Shown piece after piece: positions 34,362 to 40,215 of a stretch of DNA of 40,215 nt. Below the pieces are notes generated by a model. That model was not told the origin of the DNA and ran no database searches. It saw nothing but the letters and a program-made list of their open reading frames with translations. The translations under genes were made by a program, and so were the position numbers. The DNA comes from Candidatus Omnitrophota bacterium (GTDB taxonomy: Bacteria > Hinthialibacterota > Hinthialibacteria > Hinthialibacterales > Hinthialibacteraceae): positions 1 through 40,215 of the forward strand of contig QZKN01000136.1 of NCBI GenBank assembly GCA_003598175.1, given 5' to 3'. Each line of letters begins with the position of its first letter. The first letter of the stretch is position 1.

Positions 34362-35657
34362 ATGAATCAATTGCATCACATTGTGATCCTCGGCGGCGGA
34401 TTTGGGGGATTATACGCGGCGCAGACGCTCTGTAACGCGGCGGTTCGCGTCACGTTGATCGATCGGCGTAATTTTCATTTGTTTCAACCGCTGCTGTATC
34501 AGGTCGCAACCGGCGGCCTGTCGCCCGGCGACATCTCCACGCCGCTGCGCCATATCTTGAAACGAAAGAAAAATGTGCGGGTCGTCATGGGAGAGGCGCT
34601 CGACATCGATGTGGCGAATCAGCGCGTGATTTTGCATGACGGGGAAATTTCGTATGATTCGCTCCTCGTGGCGACAGGGGTAAGTCATTCCTACTTTGGG
34701 AATGAGCAGTGGGAAAAATATGCCCCTGGTCTGAAAACCGTGGAAGATGCGGTGGAAATGCGGCGGCGCATTTTAATGGCGTTTGAAACTGCGGAACGCG
34801 TGCAGGATTGCCGGGAACGTTGTCCGTGGTTGAATTTTGTCGTTGTGGGAGGAGGACCGACGGGAGTGGAACTGGCCGGCGCGTTGAGTGAACTGGCGAA
34901 AGACACGATGAAAGAGGATTTTCGCCAGATCAATCCCGCGAAGGCGGAAATTATTCTCATTGAAGGCGCTGATCGAGTTTTACCGAGTTATCCGGCGGAT
35001 TTGTCGCTCGCGGCGCATCATTCTCTGGAACGGTTGGGAGTGCGAATTCTGACAAACACAATGGTGACCGCGGTCGATGCAGATTCCGTTACGATCCGCA
35101 GTCAGGATCGGGAAACACAAATTTCAGCCAAAACCGTTTTATGGGCAGCGGGGATTCAGGCGTCTCCGCTCGGGAACATCCTGTCGGAAAAGACGGGCGC
35201 ATGTCTGGATCACATTGGAAGGATTGCGGTGGAGCCGGACTTAAGCCTTCCCGGCCATCCGGAACTGCTCGTGATTGGGGATTTGGCGCTGTTCCAACAC
35301 GGAACGGAACAGCCGCTGCCGGGAGTGGCGCCGGTAGCCATGCAGCAGGGCCGTTACGCGGCGGATTCGATCCTGTGTCGCCTGCGCGGCGAAACTGCCC
35401 CGCCTTTCCGATATAAAAACCGCGGCAGCATGGCGGTGATCGGGCGGGCGGCGGCGGTGGCGGATTTGAAACGGTTCCATTTGACGGGTTTTCTCGCCTG
35501 GCTGGCGTGGTTATTTATCCATTTGATTCACATCGTGGAATTCGAAAACCGCGTGCTGGTGACGATTCAATGGGCGTGGAATTATTTTACCAAAAATCGC
35601 GGCGCGCGATTGATTACCGGTATTTCGCAACCGGCGGGTAAGGATGTTTATCAATGA
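34362..35657 (+). CDS. Type II NADH dehydrogenase (NDH-2) / FAD-dependent NAD(P)H oxidoreductase
   Basis: The 431-residue protein has two Rossmann motifs: GGGFGG at 11-16 for FAD and VVVGGGPTGVELAG near 160-173 for NAD(P)H. Family markers are NFHLFQPLLYQVATGGLSP, SYDSLLVATGVSHSYFG, VLWAAGIQASPLG and VIGDLALF with PGVAPVAMQQGRYAA. An aromatic hydrophobic segment near 375-390 (FLAWLAWLFIHLIHI) followed by IQWAWNYFTKNRGARLI is the membrane-binding C-terminus of NDH-2. The enzyme passes electrons from NADH to quinone without pumping protons. AAAGGA precedes the ATG. It is divergent from the aromatic lipoprotein gene across 258 nt. Confidence 0.92.
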   Translation: MNQLHHIVILGGGFGGLYAAQTLCNAAVRVTLIDRRNFHLFQPLLYQVATGGLSPGDISTPLRHILKRKKNVRVVMGEALDIDVANQRVILHDGEISYDSLLVATGVSHSYFGNEQWEKYAPGLKTVEDAVEMRRRILMAFETAERVQDCRERCPWLNFVVVGGGPTGVELAGALSELAKDTMKEDFRQINPAKAEIILIEGADRVLPSYPADLSLAAHHSLERLGVRILTNTMVTAVDADSVTIRSQDRETQISAKTVLWAAGIQASPLGNILSEKTGACLDHIGRIAVEPDLSLPGHPELLVIGDLALFQHGTEQPLPGVAPVAMQQGRYAADSILCRLRGETAPPFRYKNRGSMAVIGRAAAVADLKRFHLTGFLAWLAWLFIHLIHIVEFENRVLVTIQWAWNYFTKNRGARLITGISQPAGKDVYQ

Positions 35658-35698
35658 GAAAAACATCATTGCTGAATTATTGGATCGGCGCCCGTTTT

Positions 35699-37399
35699 TC
35701 ATTCTTGGTCCGGAATGACCGAAGCGTCAATTGCCGGCAATTGCGGCGGCGCGATATCCGCGTTGTCGAGTAAATAACGAATCATCAAGTAATCAACGAG
35801 CTCATGATAGGCATACCCGACTTGCGTTAGACAACGCCTCGCGTATTCGTTGATCAACGTTTCCACGTTCTCATGACTCTTTTTTCCGTAAACGGAAAAC
35901 GCTTTTTTCTCAAAATCCGCTTGCATCGCGAAAAAATTTTCCTCTGCGCTTTGAAACACATTTTTTATATCTTGTACAGCGCTTTGATACTGCAGATTGT
36001 TCGCCAGGCTGTTGACCAGACGAAAATTCCATTGCGGTTGTTGCCGGTTGATTCGAATAAAATCGGCCGGTTGCTTCCACGAGACAGGAAGATCGGTAAT
36101 CCCGGCGTAGATGGGAGCAAAGCAACTGGTGTCAGCCGGTCCATAGGCGAACCACAGGCAGTTGCCGATGGAATCCGGCAACCAGTTGCGCAGCTGCGCA
36201 ACGAAAACATAACCGCTTGTGGGAGTGGCAATGGCGCGTTCCGGTTTGATTTTGAGGAGATCGAACAGCTCTTGTGGTCCCCACGGGCGCGCAAGCGGAC
36301 TTTTTTCGCCGTCGGGATTGAATGCGGGATGTTTGGTTAAGTCAAATTCTGTCCCTTCATATCCATCTCGCATGATTTGCATGAGTTTTTTTACGTTAAT
36401 CGGTTGATCCGGTTTTACCGAGAATGGATAACGGTCGACCAGGTGATCACCGGTTACTTTTAAATTCAGCGAAGGCGCGGCCAGGCTGAGTGTGCGCCAT
36501 TCGCGCAGGCTGTTGTAGCGGCTGCCGGGATCGCCATAGATTTCATACCACACAAATGGATCGCCATTTTTCCAAAATCCGAGTTCTTCCGCCAATGAAA
36601 AAATATTGGGAGAGGCCATGAAAGAATCGCGGTTTTCCAGATCCACTTTACCGATGCGGCTGCGATTGGCGCTGCAGCCCACTTCGCCGTCGGGGATTCG
36701 TTGTGCACACCACACACTTCCCGGTTTGCCGCTTTTTGCTGTCCAATTTTCGCCCGGTCCGAAGATTTCCATCAGCCAGATTTCATTCTCATCGGCAATG
36801 GGTAGCGCAACGCCTGCTTTGGGCGCGCGGTAATAAAGAAAACCGTATTCTTCCACCATCGAACCGATGAGTTGGATGGCTTCCCGCGCTGTTTTCGTTC
36901 GCATCAACGCATTGGCGATCAGCGATGTGGTCCAATGATTGCTATTGGGACCGACGACGCCGTTCGGGCAGGCCAAACCGGCGCGCATGGGAATAAATTC
37001 GATGGCGATGCTGAGCCCAAATTCATTCAATCCGCCCGTTGTCATGCTTTCCATGTTTCCGCCGAGAAGGATTGTGCGGTAAGTCTTTTCAATAGGCAGA
37101 TAGCCGACAAAATCATAACCTTTCCGAAGATTGGCAACATATTCATTGTAATTGGTTGGCCTGGGGACGTTCCAATACATCGGAATTTTCGTTCCTGATG
37201 GATATTCGTTTGCCGGCATGATGGAAATGACGCCCATGATGTCGCCGTCACACGAGCTGCTCATTAATACGGATCCGTCATTTGTTGCTTGTTGGCCCAC
37301 CATGATGGTCGTGCATGTGTTTCCATTCAAAACCATGCCATGACATATGATGAAAACCTGAATGAAAACAACTGTTTTCTTGATCGGGTTACCGTACAT
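35699..37399 (-). CDS. C69 family dipeptidase (N-terminal nucleophile), exported
   Basis: The 566-residue protein starts at the ATG at 37399 with GAGGAG 7 nt upstream; a frame to 37441 lacks a site. A signal peptide (MYGNPIKKTVVFIQVFIICHG) precedes Cys29 in NTCTTIMVGQQATNDGSVL, which becomes the N-terminal nucleophile after cleavage, as in U34/C69 dipeptidases. Further family markers are GGLNEFGLSIAIEF, TTSLIANALMRTKTAREAI, GFLYY, ENEIWLMEIFGPG and CSANRSRIG. It probably hydrolyses dipeptides in the periplasm. No peptide transporter is adjacent. It is convergent with the NDH-2 gene, 41 nt apart. Confidence 0.9.
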   Translation of the reverse strand: MYGNPIKKTVVFIQVFIICHGMVLNGNTCTTIMVGQQATNDGSVLMSSSCDGDIMGVISIMPANEYPSGTKIPMYWNVPRPTNYNEYVANLRKGYDFVGYLPIEKTYRTILLGGNMESMTTGGLNEFGLSIAIEFIPMRAGLACPNGVVGPNSNHWTTSLIANALMRTKTAREAIQLIGSMVEEYGFLYYRAPKAGVALPIADENEIWLMEIFGPGENWTAKSGKPGSVWCAQRIPDGEVGCSANRSRIGKVDLENRDSFMASPNIFSLAEELGFWKNGDPFVWYEIYGDPGSRYNSLREWRTLSLAAPSLNLKVTGDHLVDRYPFSVKPDQPINVKKLMQIMRDGYEGTEFDLTKHPAFNPDGEKSPLARPWGPQELFDLLKIKPERAIATPTSGYVFVAQLRNWLPDSIGNCLWFAYGPADTSCFAPIYAGITDLPVSWKQPADFIRINRQQPQWNFRLVNSLANNLQYQSAVQDIKNVFQSAEENFFAMQADFEKKAFSVYGKKSHENVETLINEYARRCLTQVGYAYHELVDYLMIRYLLDNADIAPPQLPAIDASVIPDQE

Positions 37400-37447
37400 G
37401 TTGTTCTCCTCACATTCTATTTTAGTTTCAGGAACCATCATATAAAA

Positions 37448-37475
37448 AAAGGTTGAAGGGTAAAGGTTGAAGGCT
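37448..37475. repeat. 14-nt tandem repeat (two copies) at edge of decayed region
   Basis: AAAGGTTGAAGGGT at 37448-37461 is followed at once by AAAGGTTGAAGGCT at 37462-37475, one mismatch. A related purine-rich run with GGAAGACTGAAGGAAG lies at about 37849-37864 on the other side of the decayed region. The unit resembles short heptamer-type tandem repeats. Confidence 0.7.
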
Positions 37476-37664
37476 GAAGTTTGTGGGAATCATGGTTCTT
37501 GATTTGTTGCCGGTCAGTTTGGAAAATATCTACTTCGATGGTCCCGGCCGCGTGACGGAAATCCAATTCAATGCGCTAAGTGGAACATGAAAATGTGCCT
37601 TCTATGCTTGATGATCATGCTTTCGTGAAATTTAATAGGGAAAAAGAAATGATGAAGGCATTGA
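37476..37664. other. Non-coding or decayed stretch between C69 gene and pseudogene fragment
   Basis: Together with its flanks this is a 501-nt gap (37400-37900) without an intact gene. A short plus-strand frame from the ATG at about 37493 encodes about 32 residues including ENIYFDGPGRVTEIQFNA and then stops. It has no ribosome site, so it is likely a second gene remnant. Confidence 0.35.
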
Positions 37665-37823
37665 CTTCATGAACGATTCAACATCTACCAAATCCGCAAG
37701 CAACCGCTTTCCAATCCGGCTCTCAGCGCGCCGGTCAATACCGCCATGCAGATGGGTGTGATGGCGGTGCGCGGTGAACGTGTGGTTCGATTTGATGCGG
37801 AAAACAAACGTGTAATTAGCTAA
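37665..37823 (+). pseudogene. Gene remnant, possible Gfo/Idh/MocA oxidoreductase C-terminus
   Basis: A 52-codon frame without a start ends at TAA 37821-37823. It reads as a protein tail: NIYQIRKQPLSNPALSAPVN, then TAMQMGVMAVRGERVVRFDA and NKRVIS. The pattern of a small-polar loop, an MGVMAVRGERV helix/strand and RFDAENKRVI resembles the last residues of Gfo/Idh/MocA oxidoreductases, from memory only. In-frame TGA at 37662-37664 closes it upstream, and no catalytic part is left. Confidence 0.4.
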
Positions 37824-37900
37824 TTGTGTTACGGATTAAATATTAAGGTGGAAGACTGAAGGAAGAAGGCTGTTACTCTTCTTTCGTTATTCTTTTACTT

Positions 37901-38656
37901 TTAAAAAGGCTCCAAAGTAACCGATGCATTAATATTTGCAGTTGCTGTTTCATTCTCATCTCCATAACACGCGGCAATTACTTGCATTTCTTCAATAACA
38001 CCTTCAACGAAAATCGTACTTTCATATGAAAAGAAAGGATTCGCTTCGATAGGAACAAAGTTCCCATGATCGGCAATTGAATTACCATATCCTGCCTCTA
38101 CCCAATTATGTGGAGAATCATAACTTGTTATGCTTATGTAGCATGTTGGATTAATACAACTTTCAACCATACCAGCCAATTTTTTATCGTTTCTATTTGG
38201 TCCATTGCCTGTAACCTGTGCCATGAATTTTGAACCTGAGGAGCCTCCTGCCATTTCGACTTCATCTTTTGAATCATAAGAAATACCCGAGTAGGACCAG
38301 TTTCCGGATACTCGAGCTGTTGGCGAAGTTGGAGGTGGATCCCCACCACCGTTATATTGATAGGTATCCTTCCATTGTATATTATAAAATGTTGAGGTAT
38401 GTTGGGCATAAAACGCATATGGGTAGTAATCATACATTTCAATTTTAACATATGAAGAAGCCGTATAGGATGGCGCATAATTTATTTGACTCACAATTTT
38501 TAAATGATGTGTATCATAATAATAATCTTCCTCATCACTAAAAGAGGGAGGAGAAAGTGATTCTATCAGTTCCCAATCATCAGCGTAACACGAAGATACA
38601 AAAGCAAAAAAATTTACTATTATAAGTAGGATGGACAAAAGAATATATTTTTTCAT
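37901..38656 (-). CDS. Hypothetical exported protein
   Basis: I do not recognise this 251-residue protein. It has a clear signal peptide (MKKYILLSILLIIVNFFAFV, cleavage near SSCYA|DD) and AGGAGG ahead of the ATG. The mature part is rich in Tyr, Ser, Asp and Thr with a short Gly-Gly-Gly-Asp-Pro-Pro-Pro linker near residue 105. Beta-strand-like stretches (FMAQVTG, CYISITSYDS, TIFVEGVIEEMQVIAACYG, TANINASVTL) suggest a beta-sandwich. Three to four Cys could form disulphides. The DNA is visibly more AT-rich than the rest of the window. It is the second gene of a pair with 38683-39540, 26 nt apart. Confidence 0.7.
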   Translation of the reverse strand: MKKYILLSILLIIVNFFAFVSSCYADDWELIESLSPPSFSDEEDYYYDTHHLKIVSQINYAPSYTASSYVKIEMYDYYPYAFYAQHTSTFYNIQWKDTYQYNGGGDPPPTSPTARVSGNWSYSGISYDSKDEVEMAGGSSGSKFMAQVTGNGPNRNDKKLAGMVESCINPTCYISITSYDSPHNWVEAGYGNSIADHGNFVPIEANPFFSYESTIFVEGVIEEMQVIAACYGDENETATANINASVTLEPF

Positions 38657-38682
38657 TTTATAGCCTCCTATGATTAAAAGAA

Positions 38683-39540
38683 TTATTTCCTTAGCCTTTT
38701 TTGTAAGATTTCCAATGTCATATCATGACGATTGTCGCGAAAATACGATGTCCACAGACCACAAAGAGAATGAGCAAATGATACGATATTACCCTTTCTG
38801 AGAATTTCTTTCATTGTTGGATTCTGATCAGAAATGAAGGAATCAGGTATTGGTGATACGATTTCTTTCTTTAATAAATTCTTCCAACCGTTGATTATTT
38901 CTGCCATCTCCTCATCGGAAAGAACTCGTTTGCAAAGTATTGAAAATGGATCATCAAGACCCGGCAATAAATTTCGGAAGGCAACATTCATTGCATGATC
39001 CACATATTCATCCGGTTCGTTTGGAAATTTTTGTCGTATCAAATCTCTTGCTTCGTTCATCAATTTGTGGATTTGAGTCACAATGGTGGATCGTTCTTCA
39101 CCAAGTGGTAGAGGATGTTCGCGTTCGAGAACATAATCGATCAGTAAAACCAAAAATCTCGCCGTTTCTTGCGCACGATTTTTTGAAAAAGAGATTCGCG
39201 TTATGTTTTCAGAAGGATCGGACATATCGATCTTATGAACACTATGAACGCACGAATCAATTGTTTTTTTGAGGTATTTTGGAATTGCAATAAGAATGGC
39301 TTGCTTCTGTTCGTCATTGGCATTTCGAATTCGCATATACAAATATCCTCGAATATCGTCAATCAATATTCGTTTGATCTCATCCGAAACAACGGAACCT
39401 GATTCCTCGTTGATTTCGTTGATCGTTTTTTCAACCTGTTCCAAAATGGAGAGTGTGAATGGCGACTTCTCTTCCGCTTGGATTCCATTGAATTGCATAA
39501 AGACGAAGAAAAGTGTAAATAGTATAGTATATCGTTTCAT
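38683..39540 (-). CDS. Hypothetical exported helical protein
   Basis: I do not recognise this 285-residue protein. The ATG at 39540 is preferred over 39564 because AAAGGAG then lies upstream. A signal peptide (MKRYTILFTLFFVFMQFNGI, cleavage near QA|EE) leads into a largely helical mature protein with charged amphipathic segments (SILEQVEKTINEINEESG, IKRILIDDIRGYLYMRIR, IVTQIHKLMNEARDLIRQKF) and scattered Cys. Base composition is AT-rich like its neighbour. It is the first gene of the two-gene unit, next to the IS3 end, so both may have arrived by transfer. Confidence 0.7.
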   Translation of the reverse strand: MKRYTILFTLFFVFMQFNGIQAEEKSPFTLSILEQVEKTINEINEESGSVVSDEIKRILIDDIRGYLYMRIRNANDEQKQAILIAIPKYLKKTIDSCVHSVHKIDMSDPSENITRISFSKNRAQETARFLVLLIDYVLEREHPLPLGEERSTIVTQIHKLMNEARDLIRQKFPNEPDEYVDHAMNVAFRNLLPGLDDPFSILCKRVLSDEEMAEIINGWKNLLKKEIVSPIPDSFISDQNPTMKEILRKGNIVSFAHSLCGLWTSYFRDNRHDMTLEILQKRLRK

Positions 39541-39681
39541 TAATCTTGAACTCCTTTCATTCAAATGATTTATTGATTCTTAAAAATACAGGTAAACAAT
39601 TTGCTTATATTTTTATGTCTTTTTGGTACTGTACATACTTTAAAAAAATCATGAATCTGTTTTTAAGAATAATAATTGAGG

Positions 39682-40215
39682 TGTACCCCATTGTCAAGAC
39701 AAATTTTGCCATTTTTTAAAGTAGGTTACATCGTTCATTTTTCCTCGGTTTTCTGGTTTTCGAATCGACACGTTGGATTTTCCTTTAGCCCTTCAGATTT
39801 TCTTCCTCTTACCGACAGTTATCTATACCAGGCGAAACGGAGGCCGGCTCTGCTGAAGAGAAACCGACCAAGGTATACCCTGGCGCGCGGGCGACGGATT
39901 ATCGCCGAGGGGGCGGTGGATTTCGCCGTCCCCTCATCCAACCTCGAATCGATAATCTTGAGCTTGCGCCCATACCTTAAAAAACTCAAAGGAAGAAACT
40001 CCCTGCGATCGAATTTCTTCTCGCATTTCCAATAAACCTGCCGCGGCGTTCGGTATCCCAAGGCTTGATGCAGACGCTCTTCATGGTAAAACCGAAAATA
40101 CGCGGACAATCCGTTCACACACTCGTTGACATCCTCGTAACTTTTGATGTACACCTCCTCGTATTTTACGGTGCGCCACAAGCGTTCCACGAAGATATTA
40201 TCGAACACCCGGCCG
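39682..40215 (-). mobile_element. IS3-family insertion sequence, one end (truncated by right edge)
   Basis: TGTACCCCATTGTCAAGACA at 39682-39701 has the TG start expected of an IS3-family terminal inverted repeat and lies about 115 nt past the transposase stop. The element continues off the right edge, so the other end, the target duplication and orfA cannot be seen. The exact boundary is inferred from position and pattern. Confidence 0.65.
39819..40215 (-). CDS. IS3-family transposase orfB, C-terminal part (partial at right edge)
   Basis: The frame is open to the right edge, so this is the 3' part of a longer gene; the GTG at 40208 is internal, not a start. Residues GRVFDNIFVERLWRTVKYEE carry the last catalytic Glu of the DDE integrase core. 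SYEDVNECVNGLSAYFRFYH and then ERLHQALGYRTPRQVYW complete the conserved rve domain end. About 65 further residues, Arg-rich (IIRRPRARVYLGRF), follow before the stop, which is longer than usual for the family. The preceding DDE residues lie outside the window. The cut is caused by the window edge and need not mean the gene is broken. Confidence 0.92.
   Translation of the reverse strand, partial: GRVFDNIFVERLWRTVKYEEVYIKSYEDVNECVNGLSAYFRFYHEERLHQALGYRTPRQVYWKCEKKFDRREFLPLSFLRYGRKLKIIDSRLDEGTAKSTAPSAIIRRPRARVYLGRFLFSRAGLRFAWYR

Overview
The window is bacterial chromosome of moderate GC content with about 30 recognisable protein genes on both strands, one riboswitch, the end of an IS3-family element and a family of dispersed palindromic repeats. 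No rRNA, tRNA or CRISPR array was seen. Several features suggest an uncultured Gram-negative lineage of the kind assigned to Hydrogenedentota, Sumerlaeota, Omnitrophota or planctomycete relatives. These are a short-leader pseudopilin, a DUF1080 lipoprotein-like protein, a Tat-exported sugar-isomerase-like protein, a PhoPQ-activated-type hydrolase, DUF4416 and composite GC-rich intergenic repeats. The assignment is an inference from gene content only. A DUF115/Maf-type protein and an FlhB C-terminal homologue suggest flagella.

Layout. 1-4.8 kb: a Tat-signal protein cut by the left edge, a seven-repeat FG-GAP/VCBS propeller protein, a pseudopilin, a GT2 glycosyltransferase and an alpha/beta hydrolase. 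5.2-12.6 kb: prfB with an intact programmed +1 frameshift, a DUF115 protein, a secreted two-enzyme phosphatase (alkaline phosphatase joined to a purple-acid-phosphatase-like domain) and a GT-C membrane glycosyltransferase. 12.6-17.4 kb: a coupled AAA ATPase/TOPRIM-like pair (possible defence module), DUF4416, a TPP riboswitch with thiC, and a DUF433/DUF5615 toxin-antitoxin pair 19 nt behind thiC. 17.6-24.4 kb: a DUF3352-like/TPR protein, a frameshifted mini-gene, a four-LysM protein, a HAD hydrolase, a class I glutamine amidotransferase and an orphan HigA-like antitoxin. 24.5-32 kb: a GlpT-like transporter divergent from an iron alcohol dehydrogenase, a PhoPQ-activated-type hydrolase, a DUF1080 protein, and an FlhB-like/HEAT-repeat pair. 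32.4-40.2 kb: a tyrosine/tryptophan-rich lipoprotein, a type II NADH dehydrogenase, a C69 dipeptidase, a decayed segment, two unknown secreted proteins in AT-rich DNA, and a truncated IS3 element at the right edge.

How the genes work together. Most of the window is housekeeping and cell-envelope function (release factor 2, thiamin synthesis, NADH oxidation, glycosyl transfer, secreted hydrolases). Small accessory modules are inserted between: the ATPase/TOPRIM pair, the toxin-antitoxin pair, the orphan antitoxin and the IS end. Three intergenic regions carry the same kind of double-hairpin repeat. The items I would look at first are the fused phosphatase, the ATPase/TOPRIM pair, the repeat family and the aromatic-rich lipoprotein. 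None is proven to be new, because no database search could be run.
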